Positions 16,004-24,878 of a DNA stretch of 42,607 nt are shown here, piece by piece (the stretch's first letter is position 1; the number at the start of each line of letters is the position of its first letter). This stretch comes from Flavobacteriales bacterium UBA5040. Lineage in GTDB: Bacteria > Bacteroidota > Bacteroidia > Flavobacteriales > Weeksellaceae. Under the pieces are notes generated by a model that had not been told where the DNA came from, did not search any database, and saw only the letters and a list, made by a program, of their open reading frames with translations. The translations under genes and the position numbers were made by a program. The stretch lies in contig DIBY01000019.1 of assembly GCA_002415135.1 (NCBI GenBank), positions 1-42,607 on the forward strand, read 5' to 3'.

Positions 16004-17674
16004 TTAGTAAGAATCTTCGTGAACTGATAAAACTGCTCTTCCACTTGGATCGTTGGCATTTTTAAAAGCTTCGTCCCATTCCAAAGCAATTGGTGTAGAA
16101 CAGGCTACCGATGGAACAGAAGGAACGGTTGCCGCGGCAGTTTCACTTGGGAAATGTTCTTCAAAAATAGTTCGGTAACGATACTCTTCTTTGTTCTGAG
16201 GAGTGTTTAATGGAAAACGAAATTTAGCATTGATCATCATTTCATCCGTCACCTCGTTCGCCGCAACCTCTTTTAAAGAATCAATCCAGGAATAGCCAAC
16301 GCCATCAGAGAATTGCTCTTTTTGCCTCCACGTAATCCCTTCCGGCATTAAATCTTCGAAGGCTTTTCTCAAAATCCATTTTTCAATTTTAGGTTCGTGA
16401 GCAGTTACCATTTTATCTTTCGGGTTCAATCGCATGGCAACATCCATAAATTCTTTATCTAAGAATGGAACGCGACCTTCAATTCCCCAACTCATTAGAG
16501 ATTTGTTGGCGCGTAAACAATCGTATAAGTGAAGCTTGTTAAGTTTGCGGACATTTTCTTCGTGGAATTCTTTTGCATTCGGCGCTTTGTGGAAATACAA
16601 ATAACCACCAAAGATCTCATCACTTCCTTCACCTGAAAGAACCATTTTAATTCCCATTGATTTAATGACTCTCGCTAATAAATACATCGGCGTGGAAGCG
16701 CGAATCGTAGTCACATCATACGTTTCCAGATGATAGATCACGTCACGAACGGCGTCTAAACCTTCTTGAACAGTGAAATGAACTTCATGATGAATAGAGC
16801 CAATATGTTCGGCAGCTTTTTGAGCAGCGATCAAATCCGGACTTCCTTCCAATCCAACTGCGAAACTGTGCAAACGTGGATACCAAGCTTCCTGCGTGTC
16901 GCCACTTTCAATTCTGTTTCTGGCATATTTTGCAGTCACTGCAGAAATAATCGAAGAATCCAAACCGCCGGAAAGTAAAACTCCATAAGGAACATCGCTC
17001 ATTAACTGTCGGTGAACCGCATCTTCCAAAGCTTTTCTAAGCTCAGCAATATCACTGGTATTATCTTTAACATTTTCGAAATCTTCCCAATCTCTTTTGT
17101 ACCATTGCTGCATTTCGTAACCATCAACACTGTATAAAAAATGTCCTGGTAAAAAATTCTCGATCGTTTTACAAACACCTTCCAGTGCTTTCAATTCTGA
17201 AGCTACGTAATAACTTCCGTTTTTGTCCCAACCTTGATATAACGGGCAAATTCCCATATGATCTCTGGCGACCATGTAAATATCGTTTTCAATATCATAA
17301 ATGGCAAAGGCAAAAATTCCGTTCAATTTGTCAACGAAATCTTTTCCATATTTTTGAAATAAAGGAATAATAACTTCACAATCAGATTCGGTTTGAAAAT
17401 CATAGTCCGGAAATTCTTTTCTTAATTCTCGATGGTTATAAATCTCACCATTGACGGCTAAAACTATTTTTTTATCTTTTGAAAACAAAGGTTGTTTCCC
17501 AGAAGTTGGATCGACGATCGCCAAACGTTCATGCGAAAAAATCACTTTTTCATTTTGGAAAATTCCACTCCAGTCCGGACCACGATGCCGGATTTTTTTC
17601 GACATTTCTAAAACCTGAGGTCTTAATATTTCAGTTTTTTGTTTGGCGTCAAAAAGACATACAATTCCACACAT
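16004..17674 (-). CDS. asnB: Asparagine synthase (glutamine-hydrolysing)
   Basis: Makes asparagine from aspartate, glutamine and ATP in the cytoplasm. It has 556 residues, the usual AsnB length. The N-terminal glutaminase domain starts with the nucleophile Cys2 (MCGIVCLFD) and shows RHRGPDWSG (about 29-37) and the LAVNGEIYNHRELR segment. The synthetase domain carries the ATP-pyrophosphatase loop LLSGGLDSS near residue 235 and GEGSDEIFGGY near residue 350. Start at Met1 is certain because Cys2 must be exposed. It is monocistronic, between its own terminator and a -7 box at 17724-17731. The C-terminus includes an extra Ala/Ser/Val-rich stretch (ATVPSVPSVACSTPIALEW) common in AsnB. Confidence 0.96.
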   Translation of the reverse strand: MCGIVCLFDAKQKTEILRPQVLEMSKKIRHRGPDWSGIFQNEKVIFSHERLAIVDPTSGKQPLFSKDKKIVLAVNGEIYNHRELRKEFPDYDFQTESDCEVIIPLFQKYGKDFVDKLNGIFAFAIYDIENDIYMVARDHMGICPLYQGWDKNGSYYVASELKALEGVCKTIENFLPGHFLYSVDGYEMQQWYKRDWEDFENVKDNTSDIAELRKALEDAVHRQLMSDVPYGVLLSGGLDSSIISAVTAKYARNRIESGDTQEAWYPRLHSFAVGLEGSPDLIAAQKAAEHIGSIHHEVHFTVQEGLDAVRDVIYHLETYDVTTIRASTPMYLLARVIKSMGIKMVLSGEGSDEIFGGYLYFHKAPNAKEFHEENVRKLNKLHLYDCLRANKSLMSWGIEGRVPFLDKEFMDVAMRLNPKDKMVTAHEPKIEKWILRKAFEDLMPEGITWRQKEQFSDGVGYSWIDSLKEVAANEVTDEMMINAKFRFPLNTPQNKEEYRYRTIFEEHFPSETAAATVPSVPSVACSTPIALEWDEAFKNANDPSGRAVLSVHEDSY

Positions 17675-17723
17675 TATTTTATAGTTATTAAGTTTTTAGT
17701 AATAATTGATTAAAATTCTAATG

Positions 17724-17731
17724 CAAACATA
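17724..17731 (-). promoter_or_regulatory. -7 box of asnB
   Basis: TATGTTTG on the minus strand matches TAnnTTTG, 49 bp upstream of the asnB start; the -33 region (CTTTC, 20 bp further) is weak. Confidence 0.45.
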
Positions 17732-17887
17732 TTATAAACCTTTATAAATCGAAAGTAAAAATTAACAAATATGAAAATTTTACTATTATTAATTTAAAAA
17801 GAGGAAAAATTTAAGTTTCGATAGATATTTCATCGACTGAAGTTGAATTTATTTTTTAGAAGAACTCTAATTTGACAAACAAAAGCT

Positions 17888-19480
17888 TTACCCAAAGTCC
17901 TTTCTAATAATCTCCTCCATACAATATTCCGCAATCGCGGTAATCGTCACAAAAGGGTTTACTCCAATCGTACCGGGAATTAAAGAACCATCGATCACAT
18001 ATAAATTTTGATGACCATTCAATCTTCCAAACTGATCGGTGGCCTTTCCTAAAACAATTCCGCCCAACGGATGATAGCAAACATCAGCGCCGAAACCATT
18101 ATGAAATAACAGATGAGCACGTGTTCCGCCATTGGCCTTATTCATGGTTCTGAGAAAATATTTCGCATTGTCTTTCATGTGAGCTGTGTGCGATTTGTTC
18201 CAGTTTAGATCCAGCTTCTGTTCTTTTACATCGTAAGTTACTTCACCAAACTTCTTCAATTTATTGACCATCAAATAAAGCGACGTCGCCACATTCATAC
18301 CCATTGGCAAAGGTGCGATCTCCACAAAGAAGGGATGTTTTTTATCTTCCCAATAATCGATTCCACCCACCGGAATGGTTGACTGCTGAAATCCTGTTCC
18401 TCCTGAAAATGCTTTTACCCAATTTCGTCCGGTCATGAAATTCCCATTATTTCCCCACTCTTTCCCAATGTTTTCATCAATTGGAAATTGCGTTTTTGCC
18501 TTAGACTTTAACAATAATTCCAGTGAACCCATCGTGCCCGCAGCTAAAATTAATTTTTTAGTATTGATGATTTTATGTTGAATTTCTTCTCCTTTTGTAT
18601 TGATGACCGAAATATCGATGGTATAACTTTTATCCGAATTTTGCGAGATATGATTCACCTGATGAAGTTCCAGAATTTCTAAATTTCCGGTTGCGGTTGC
18701 TTTTTTCAAATAGGTTTTGTCCAACGTATTTTTACCATGATTATTTCCGTAAATCACTTCACCCGCCAAAGCAGAGCGCGGAACTTCCTCTTTGTACTCT
18801 TTTTCCATGTACTTAAAATCGTACACATTCGGTACACGGACTGTTTTAAATCCCGCTTTATGCGCTTCTTCTTCGCCGACCCGATTAAATTTATAGAAAT
18901 CACAATCCGTGAGAAAGTCTTCAGAGATCACATTGGTTTTAAGTTCTTTGTTAGCCAAAGGAAAATAATGTGAATAAAATTTTTCGGTATCTAAATCTGG
19001 AAAAATCTCCTTGAAATACTTCTTCTTCGGAGTTACCGCCATTCCGCCATTGACTAAAGAACCACCGCCAACTCCACGTCCGACCCATATTTTTATATGT
19101 TCAAAATCCAGACGATCGAGAGCGCCGGTAAATTTTTTTAATTTAAAAAGATTGAAAAAGGGCGCAATACTTTTTGTTTTTAACCAGGCTGCAGAATGGC
19201 CAGGATTACTCATGGCTGAAAATTTCTCACCAGATTTCTCCCAATCCAAGCCCATTTCTAAAAGCGTAACTGCAATATTTTTTTCACAAAGCCTTAAAGT
19301 CGCCACCGAACCTCCATAACCGGATCCGATGATAACCACTTCTCTATCAATCATTTCTGTAGCTTTTAAAGATGGGGTTTCTAACGGGTTTTGTGCTTTT
19401 CCAAACAAATTGCCTGATCCTAAAAAGAAAAAGGCAGCGATTCCCAAACTACTCGTTTGGATAAATTCTTTGCGATTCAT
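17888..19480 (-). CDS. Cholesterol oxidase-like GMC oxidoreductase, exported
   Basis: A flavoprotein of 530 residues from the ATG at 19480. The FAD motif is GSGYGG (52-57), followed by VGRGVGGGSLVNGGMAV (133-149), which closely resembles Streptomyces class I cholesterol oxidase. The three active-site residues of that enzyme are present as Glu387 (FFVEIAP), His470 (CYHPLGG) and Asn508 (GVNPFVTIT), with nearly the same spacing. Such enzymes oxidise and isomerise 3-beta-hydroxysteroids to 4-en-3-ones, producing H2O2. The N-terminus MNRKEFIQTSSLGIAAFFFL is a Tat-like signal with RK in place of RR, which suggests export of the folded, FAD-loaded protein. No steroid degradation genes adjoin it, so the natural substrate may be another hydroxysteroid or hopanoid-like alcohol. 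Confidence 0.85.
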   Translation of the reverse strand: MNRKEFIQTSSLGIAAFFFLGSGNLFGKAQNPLETPSLKATEMIDREVVIIGSGYGGSVATLRLCEKNIAVTLLEMGLDWEKSGEKFSAMSNPGHSAAWLKTKSIAPFFNLFKLKKFTGALDRLDFEHIKIWVGRGVGGGSLVNGGMAVTPKKKYFKEIFPDLDTEKFYSHYFPLANKELKTNVISEDFLTDCDFYKFNRVGEEEAHKAGFKTVRVPNVYDFKYMEKEYKEEVPRSALAGEVIYGNNHGKNTLDKTYLKKATATGNLEILELHQVNHISQNSDKSYTIDISVINTKGEEIQHKIINTKKLILAAGTMGSLELLLKSKAKTQFPIDENIGKEWGNNGNFMTGRNWVKAFSGGTGFQQSTIPVGGIDYWEDKKHPFFVEIAPLPMGMNVATSLYLMVNKLKKFGEVTYDVKEQKLDLNWNKSHTAHMKDNAKYFLRTMNKANGGTRAHLLFHNGFGADVCYHPLGGIVLGKATDQFGRLNGHQNLYVIDGSLIPGTIGVNPFVTITAIAEYCMEEIIRKDFG

Positions 19481-19617
19481 GATAAACACTAAACAAGAAC
19501 CGTACTACAATAGAACGTTAATATCAATTTTACTGTGCAACCCACACGACTAATTAAAATTTTGTTTTGCGATGAGCGAATATTCAAAATTTTCATGCAA
19601 AAAACTGAAGTCAATTT

Positions 19618-20187
19618 TTAGGATTCAATATTAAAGAAACGGAAGATAAAGGAAATTTCATACAAAATGAAGACGACAGCCAGCACATAATGAAAGGTTT
19701 TATTTTTGATCAATACCGCCATTATGCACAAAAGAATATGAGCAATAATTCTCGGAAAATATTCTGGGGTCGTCGCTAAAAAATAATTATTCCCTTTTAA
19801 AAAGGTATCGACAATATCGGCTGTAAAACATAAAGCTAAAACGGAAAAAAACCAGTTCTTCCGTGAGAAGAAATAATCTTCGTAGCCTTTATAATCTTTT
19901 AAATCATCGGGATATAAGATGGCGCACAGAAGATAATACAGCATGATATAAGTAATGATAAAAAGGTAATCAGCAAAATTCCACTGGATAATTAATTTCA
20001 GATTAAACTCCCACCACCAAAAATGGATGATCAACAGAAAAATATAAACTACCCATAAAAAATGCAGCAGCGAAAATTTCTTTCTGCCTGGATGTTGTAT
20101 AAAATTGACAGATCCTTTAATAAGATGCGTCAAACTCAAACCCAGAATAATCGCAATAATCGATTTAATATGCATGAATTCTTCCAT
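19618..20187 (-). CDS. Unknown five- to six-helix membrane protein
   Basis: I do not recognise this protein. It has 189 residues with hydrophobic helices at about 6-24, 40-62, 70-92, 110-128, 141-160 and 165-182. Trp and Tyr are abundant (IIHFWWWEFNLK; ITYIMLYYLLCAILY). No enzyme motif, lipobox or metal site is apparent. Start is the ATG at 20187; a second ATG at 20175 is also possible. It lies 138 bp upstream of the cholesterol oxidase-like gene on the same strand, with no terminator between them that I can see, so cotranscription is possible. A plain inner-membrane protein of unknown role is the safest call. Confidence 0.65.
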   Translation of the reverse strand: MEEFMHIKSIIAIILGLSLTHLIKGSVNFIQHPGRKKFSLLHFLWVVYIFLLIIHFWWWEFNLKLIIQWNFADYLFIITYIMLYYLLCAILYPDDLKDYKGYEDYFFSRKNWFFSVLALCFTADIVDTFLKGNNYFLATTPEYFPRIIAHILLCIMAVLIKNKTFHYVLAVVFILYEISFIFRFFNIES

Positions 20188-20314
20188 AGAATAATATTAC
20201 AAAAAATTCTAACACCAATTAAAAGCGAACGTTAGAAAATCAAGGAATGATATCGAGAAGCGTTTAAAGTGAGTCGATTGGGTGCAAAAAATCTATGAAA
20301 TGTCCGAAACGAAA

Positions 20315-20339
20315 GATAGCGTTCCGGTGGAACGCTATC
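20315..20339. repeat. Perfect 11-bp hairpin
   Basis: GATAGCGTTCC and GGAACGCTATC form an 11-bp perfect stem around a GGT loop. No T tract follows on either side, so it is not a standard terminator. It lies in the 303-bp gene-free stretch 20188-20490. Confidence 0.75.
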
Positions 20340-20377
20340 AGTATATTAATTTGTAAAAGAAGCCTGCTCTTTATTCT

Positions 20378-20447
20378 AGCCCGGATCGCAACGACATCCT
20401 TTTTTGAGGAGGAACGACGAAGAAAAGGTACAGTGGAGAGCCGGACC
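20378..20447 (+). repeat. Divergent member of the window's intergenic repeat family
   Basis: The 70-bp segment begins AGCCCGGATCGCAACG, continues ACATCCTTTTTTGAGG, and ends AAAAGGTACAGTGGAGAGCC then GGACCT. The layout (CCCGG start, ATCCTTTTTT, an inner A-rich return arm, GG(A)GAGCC end) parallels the two 92-bp repeats at 21836-21927 and 28636-28727, although the sequence match is low. It sits between the convergent-side ends of the membrane protein and the methyltransferase genes. Confidence 0.45.
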
Positions 20448-20490
20448 TAAAATTCAAAAGAATAGAAAATCGTGTTGCTCCCAAAAACTA

Positions 20491-21696
20491 TTATGCTTTT
20501 CTCTCGATCAGCGCCATGTAGAAGCCGTCGAAGCCCGAACTTGGCATTACTTTTTCTTCTTTGATCAAAGTATAACCTTCGTTATTTTTCAGGAAAGTCT
20601 CCACTTGCTCATTGTTTTCACTCGGTAAAATTGAACAGGTTGCGTACACCATTTTTCCACCTTTCTTCAATATCTTGGCATAATCCTGAAGGATTTTTTC
20701 CTGCTCTTTTCTAATTCGGTCGATGAATTCCTGATCGATCTTCCATTTGGAATCTGGGTTTCTTTTCAAAACTCCTAAACCAGAACACGGCGAATCGATG
20801 AGCAAACGGTCTGCTTTTTCGTGCAGTCTTTTGATGACTTTATTATCGTCGATAAATCTTGTTTCGATATTATGGGCACCAGCTCTTTTTGCACGGCGTT
20901 TCAATTCTGCCAATTTCCATTCGTAAATGTCAAGAGCGATGATCTGACCTTTGTTTTTCATTAAAGCCGCTAAGTGCAAGGTTTTTCCACCCGCTCCAGC
21001 ACAAACATCCACCACGCGCATTCCTTCCGAAACATCCAGAAGTTCACCGATTTTTTGAGAAGAAGCATCTTGTACTTCAAACAAACCATCTTTAAAAGCA
21101 GACGTGATAAATACATTTTTCTTTTGCTCTAGCTGCACCGCATCCGGATAATTCTTGATCTGGAAACTTTCTACGCCTTCGTCTTTTAGATCAGAAACCA
21201 GTTCTTTGGCTGTGGTTTTCAAAGTATTCACACGTAGGATCGTTGGAGCCTGCTCGTTCAAAGCGACCATTTCTCTTTCCCAACTTGGACCGAGTTCTCT
21301 TTCTAAAGTCTCTGCCAACCATTCTGGAATCGAATGTTCAATTGCTTTCGTCGGAACATTATTTTTCTTTAATTTATTGAGGATCTCCGCGTTTTTAATA
21401 CCGTCGAACTCTTCAAATTTCTTATAATGCGTTTTGGTCCAAAGGCAATAGGTCAAAATCATTTTATAGATATTGGCTGGTTTTACGCCTTCGCCCATGT
21501 AATATTCAATTCTTTTTTTCCAACGGATAATGTCGTAAAAGATCTGTGCCACTACTTTTCGGTCTTCGCTGCCCCATTGTTTATGTCCTTTCAAAAGTCT
21601 TTCGATAACTTTATCAGCATATTTTCGGTCTTCGAAAAAAGTTTCTTGCAAGGCATCGTGAATTCCGATCAGTAAGTTTCTGTGTATGAGTTCCAT
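20491..21696 (-). CDS. RsmB/NOP-family 5-methylcytosine RNA methyltransferase
   Basis: A SAM-dependent m5C RNA methyltransferase, 401 residues. The N-terminal 140 residues form a helical NusB-like/PUA-like region. The catalytic domain shows motif I VVDVCAGAGGKTLHLA (about 228-243) for SAM binding, LLIDSPCSGLGVLKRNPD (about 298-315) with one catalytic Cys, and YATCSILPSENNEQV (about 352-366) with the nucleophilic Cys in TC. The likely substrate is 16S rRNA, as for E. coli RsmB, but family members also modify other RNAs. A -7 box lies at 21751-21758, and the leader of about 50 nt holds a small hairpin (21722-21740). Monocistronic. Confidence 0.9.
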   Translation of the reverse strand: MELIHRNLLIGIHDALQETFFEDRKYADKVIERLLKGHKQWGSEDRKVVAQIFYDIIRWKKRIEYYMGEGVKPANIYKMILTYCLWTKTHYKKFEEFDGIKNAEILNKLKKNNVPTKAIEHSIPEWLAETLERELGPSWEREMVALNEQAPTILRVNTLKTTAKELVSDLKDEGVESFQIKNYPDAVQLEQKKNVFITSAFKDGLFEVQDASSQKIGELLDVSEGMRVVDVCAGAGGKTLHLAALMKNKGQIIALDIYEWKLAELKRRAKRAGAHNIETRFIDDNKVIKRLHEKADRLLIDSPCSGLGVLKRNPDSKWKIDQEFIDRIRKEQEKILQDYAKILKKGGKMVYATCSILPSENNEQVETFLKNNEGYTLIKEEKVMPSSGFDGFYMALIERKA

Positions 21697-21750
21697 GTAG
21701 GATATTTTAAAAATTTAATTTAGTCTCGAACCTTCGGACTAAAACTTTTG

Positions 21751-21758
21751 CAAAAATA
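21751..21758 (-). promoter_or_regulatory. -7 box of the RsmB-like gene
   Basis: TATTTTTG on the minus strand matches TAnnTTTG, 54 bp upstream of the start codon. Confidence 0.4.
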
Positions 21759-21790
21759 AGGTTTTTAAACCGAAATATAAGAGGAATATT

Positions 21791-21804
21791 TTGGGCGCAC
21801 ATTT
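21791..21804 (-). repeat. Detached terminal fragment of the 92-bp repeat
   Basis: TTGGGCGCACATTT is identical to the outer end of the full repeat at 21834-21847, 43 bp away in the same orientation, so one repeat end is present twice. It may mark a nested or partly deleted second copy. Confidence 0.55.
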
Positions 21805-21835
21805 GACTTCATCGAATAGGAAATATTATTTTCTT

Positions 21836-21927
21836 GGGCGCACATTTCCAGCTTTTCGTTGCAATCTTTTTCCGCCAGCACTAAATCCATTGCAAAAAAA
21901 AGGATTTCCACTGCAATCTGGGGCGCA
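21836..21927 (-). repeat. 92-bp intergenic repeat, copy A
   Basis: Read on the minus strand it starts TGCGCCCCAGATTGCAGTGG, has AAATCCTTTTTTTT at 21-34, GATTTAGTGCTGGCGG in the middle, AAAAAGATTG, and ends GGAAATGTGCGCCC. Copy B (28636-28727, plus strand) is also 92 bp and agrees in both ends and the inner blocks. The ends are direct repeats (TGCGCCC), while the inner T-rich and A-rich blocks can pair. It occupies part of the gene-free stretch 21697-22130; the remaining bases show no other feature besides promoter boxes. Confidence 0.8.
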
Positions 21928-22118
21928 GATTTCGCTAAAATTTAGAGTAGTTTTTTTGAACTTATCATTATATCTTGATTATAAAATAAAAAGCGGAAGA
22001 AGAAAGTTACAATTCTATTTAAATACTTTTAACAGCATTGTTGACGTGATAGCAACTATCAATAACAGGTTTTGAAAAAGATTCTGATTGATGGCAAATC
22101 CTTTGCTGTGATTTACGC

Positions 22119-22126
22119 TAAATTTG
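22119..22126 (+). promoter_or_regulatory. -7 box almost touching an MFS start codon
   Basis: TAAATTTG matches TAnnTTTG exactly, and the ATG at 22131 follows after only 4 bp. If used, the transcript would begin at or about the start codon, that is, be leaderless. Confidence 0.5.
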
Positions 22127-22130
22127 CCGA

Positions 22131-23528
22131 ATGCCTTTGATTCAAGATACTGCTGTTAAAAAATTCCTTCCTTTAATTCTCGCAACGTCCATTTTTATGC
22201 AGATGTTGGACTCCACGATTCTGAATACTTCTTTACCGTCCATCGCGAAAGATCTTATGGAATCACCATTAAACATGCAAAATGCCATCATCTCTTACGT
22301 TTTAACCTTGGCTTTATTTATGCCAGTAAGTGGATTTTTAGCAGATAAATTCGGAACCCGGAAAGTCTTTATTGCTTCCTTAATTATTTTTAGTCTGGGC
22401 TCTATCCTTTGTGCGGCTTCGCAAAACCTCAACCATTTGGTGATTTCCAGAGTGATTCAGGGAATTGGAGGAAGTTTGATGACGCCAGTCGGACGCTTAG
22501 CATTAATAAAAACTTTTGAAAAAAAGGAATTGGTAAAAGCCATGAATTACGCAATTATTCCAGCGTTAATTGGACCGATTCTAGGACCGTTAGTCGGCGG
22601 CTACATGGTTGATTATTTATCCTGGCACTGGATCTTTTTAATTAATATTCCGTTCGGATTATTAGGAATTGTGCTCAGCTTAAAATACATGCCGGACTAT
22701 CGATCCAAGGAAATTACGTTTGATCTGAAGGGCTTTTTAATATTTGCTTCGGCGTCTCTCCTTCTTTCTATTTCACTGGAATTGTTTGGAACTGCCAAAA
22801 ACACCACGCCCGTTTTACTTCTCTTTACCTTAGGATTTTTAATGATTTACTATTATTACGTCCATGCTAAAAAGACAGAAAAACCAATATTTCCGTTGAA
22901 TTTATTTCAGGTTAGAACCTTTCGCGTGGGAATTTTAGGAAACCTAGCGACGAGGTTAGGAATCAGTGCTATTCCACTTTTATTGCCTTTGATGATTCAG
23001 ATCGCGTACGGACAAACCGCTGTGGTTTCTGGTTGGATTGTCGCCCCGATGGCTTTAACCGCCATGTTTGGAAAATCTTTTGTGATTAAAATCCTGGATA
23101 CTTTTGGTTATCGACGAACTCTGATGACGAACACGTTCATCATCGGATTTTTAATTGCCTGTCTGGGACTTCCAGGAATAAATTCTTCTATTTACTGGTT
23201 TGTACCCATTATAGCGGTGCTCGGTTTTTTCAACTCAATTCAATTTACAGCGATGAACACCATCGCGATCGCAGATCTGCGCGATACGCATACGAGCAGC
23301 GGCAATTCATTACTCGCCGTGAACCAGCAACTGGCGGTAGGATTCGGTATTGCAATTGGTTTAATTACTTTAAAATTATTTGAAAACAACGCTGCCATCA
23401 CGCACGGAGAAATCCATCTTGCTTTTCGCTATACTTTCTTTTTAGTTGGTTTGCTCACGATTCTTACTGGATTTGTTTTTAGAAGACTTCATATCAGCGA
23501 TGGTGAAAATATGAGATCCCAAGCTTAA
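22131..23528 (+). CDS. MFS drug exporter, DHA2 (EmrB/QacA-like) family
   Basis: A proton-driven major facilitator exporter, 465 residues with about 13-14 hydrophobic segments. Diagnostic stretches are LDSTILNTSLPSIAKDL in the first helix (motif D1 of 14-helix exporters), GFLADKFGTRKVF (motif A, about 67-79), RVIQGIGGSLMTPVGRL (motif B, about 108-124) and GPILGPLVGGYMVDYLSWHW (motif C, about 148-167). These families expel drugs, dyes or other amphipaths. No membrane fusion protein (EmrA) or TolC homologue is adjacent, so it probably works alone. Start at 22131 keeps the full N-terminal helix; the next Met is within that helix. Confidence 0.9.
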   Translation: MPLIQDTAVKKFLPLILATSIFMQMLDSTILNTSLPSIAKDLMESPLNMQNAIISYVLTLALFMPVSGFLADKFGTRKVFIASLIIFSLGSILCAASQNLNHLVISRVIQGIGGSLMTPVGRLALIKTFEKKELVKAMNYAIIPALIGPILGPLVGGYMVDYLSWHWIFLINIPFGLLGIVLSLKYMPDYRSKEITFDLKGFLIFASASLLLSISLELFGTAKNTTPVLLLFTLGFLMIYYYYVHAKKTEKPIFPLNLFQVRTFRVGILGNLATRLGISAIPLLLPLMIQIAYGQTAVVSGWIVAPMALTAMFGKSFVIKILDTFGYRRTLMTNTFIIGFLIACLGLPGINSSIYWFVPIIAVLGFFNSIQFTAMNTIAIADLRDTHTSSGNSLLAVNQQLAVGFGIAIGLITLKLFENNAAITHGEIHLAFRYTFFLVGLLTILTGFVFRRLHISDGENMRSQA

Positions 23529-23552
23529 ACGATTGATAACTTTTTTGAAACT

Positions 23553-23568
23553 AACCTTGACAAGGCTT
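23553..23568 (+). repeat. REP-like palindrome, variant
   Basis: AACCTTGACAAGGCTT, one base off the perfect palindrome AACCTTGACAAGGTT seen around the RAYT gene, just after the MFS gene end. The rest of the 285-bp gap to pirin shows only a -7 box. Confidence 0.6.
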
Positions 23569-23784
23569 AATTATTCTACTTTTAAGTTAAGCTACTTCTT
23601 CAGTTAAACTTCATTTCACTAAACCGTTCAACCATTTTACAAAACATAATTATAAAACGCTCAACTATTTTGCAAGATTTCGCAATCTTCTTCATTCATC
23701 TGCCATTCGTGTTTTTGTGGTTTAAAGAATTGCATTTCTATTCTTAACTTATCCTATATCAATGTTTTTGATTGCTTCATGCTG

Positions 23785-23792
23785 TAAATTTG
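23785..23792 (+). promoter_or_regulatory. -7 box of the pirin gene
   Basis: TAAATTTG matches TAnnTTTG, 21 bp before the pirin start. Confidence 0.45.
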
Positions 23793-23813
23793 TATCTGTA
23801 AAAAAGAAATACA

Positions 23814-24689
23814 ATGGCAGTTAAAAAAGTAGAAATCATCGTTCAGCCCGGACCTGCGCATTTTGTGGGTGACGGCTTTAGAGTGCATAATTTTATTCCG
23901 AGCGGTCAGCGGTTGGATATGAAACGAATGGATCCCTTCATCATGTTGGATTACAATTCTAAATTTAATTTTGGTCCTACTTCCACACCAAGAGGAGTTG
24001 GCGTTCATCCGCACCGTGGGTTCGAAACGGTAACCATTGCGTACCAGGGAAAAGTAGAACATCATGATTCTGCTGGTGGTGGTGGAATTATCGGACAAGG
24101 CGATGTGCAATGGATGACCGCGGCTTCCGGAGTTTTGCATAAAGAATTTCATGAAAGAGAGTGGGCGAAAAATGGTGGAATTTTCCAAATGGTTCAGCTT
24201 TGGGTAAATCTTCCAGCGAAAGACAAAATGAGTACGCCACAATATCAGGCGATTTCAAATGATAATATGCGTAAAGTTGATTTGGGAAAAAATGGAATTG
24301 TTGAAATCATTGCCGGAAATTATCAAGGTCAGAAAGGTCCTGCAACAACTTTCAGTCCGGTTCATTTGATGAACGCGAAATTGAAGTCAGGTGGAAAAGC
24401 GGAGTTCAATTTCCCTGCAAACTTCAATACCGGAGCTTTAGTTATTGAAGGAAACATCATGATTAATGGAGACGAAAAAGTGTCTACCGATCATTTCGCC
24501 TTATTTGAAAACGAAGGTGAAACCTTTACGATCGAAGCCACTGAAGAAAGCATCGTTTTAATTTTAAGTGGTGAACCATTAAATGAACCAATTGTTCCGC
24601 ATGGTCCATTTGTAATGAATACGAAAGAAGAAATTCATCAGGCATTTGATGATTATAATAATGGAAAATTCGGATTTTTGGAAGATTAA
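23814..24689 (+). CDS. Pirin-family cupin protein
   Basis: A two-domain cupin of 291 residues, the normal pirin length. The N-terminal domain carries the metal ligands in GVHPHRGFETVT (about 62-73), HHDSAGG (about 83-89) and GVLHKEFHE (about 105-113). Pirins bind iron or other divalent metal; some have quercetinase activity, others act as redox-sensing regulators. The C-terminal cupin lacks obvious ligands, as is usual. It is followed by a strong terminator and then by catalase, which also has its own start signals; both genes fit an oxidative-stress theme but are separate units. Confidence 0.9.
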   Translation: MAVKKVEIIVQPGPAHFVGDGFRVHNFIPSGQRLDMKRMDPFIMLDYNSKFNFGPTSTPRGVGVHPHRGFETVTIAYQGKVEHHDSAGGGGIIGQGDVQWMTAASGVLHKEFHEREWAKNGGIFQMVQLWVNLPAKDKMSTPQYQAISNDNMRKVDLGKNGIVEIIAGNYQGQKGPATTFSPVHLMNAKLKSGGKAEFNFPANFNTGALVIEGNIMINGDEKVSTDHFALFENEGETFTIEATEESIVLILSGEPLNEPIVPHGPFVMNTKEEIHQAFDDYNNGKFGFLED

Positions 24690-24713
24690 CAATTAACCAA
24701 TTTTATAATAATG

Positions 24714-24745
24714 AAACAGCCATTTTGTGGCTGTTTTTTATTTTA
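24714..24745 (+). terminator. Pirin gene terminator
   Basis: AAACAGCCA and TGGCTGTTT pair around TTTTG, followed by a T-rich tract. Confidence 0.88.
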
Positions 24746-24878
24746 CCAATATTCAGCGTATAAAATTATAAAATCAATAATTTTCACGTACATACTTTAA
24801 GGCAAATAACCGATTTAGACAGAATAAATAATTATCGTCGATTAAAATTCCTAACTTTATTCCTTTAAATAATATATC

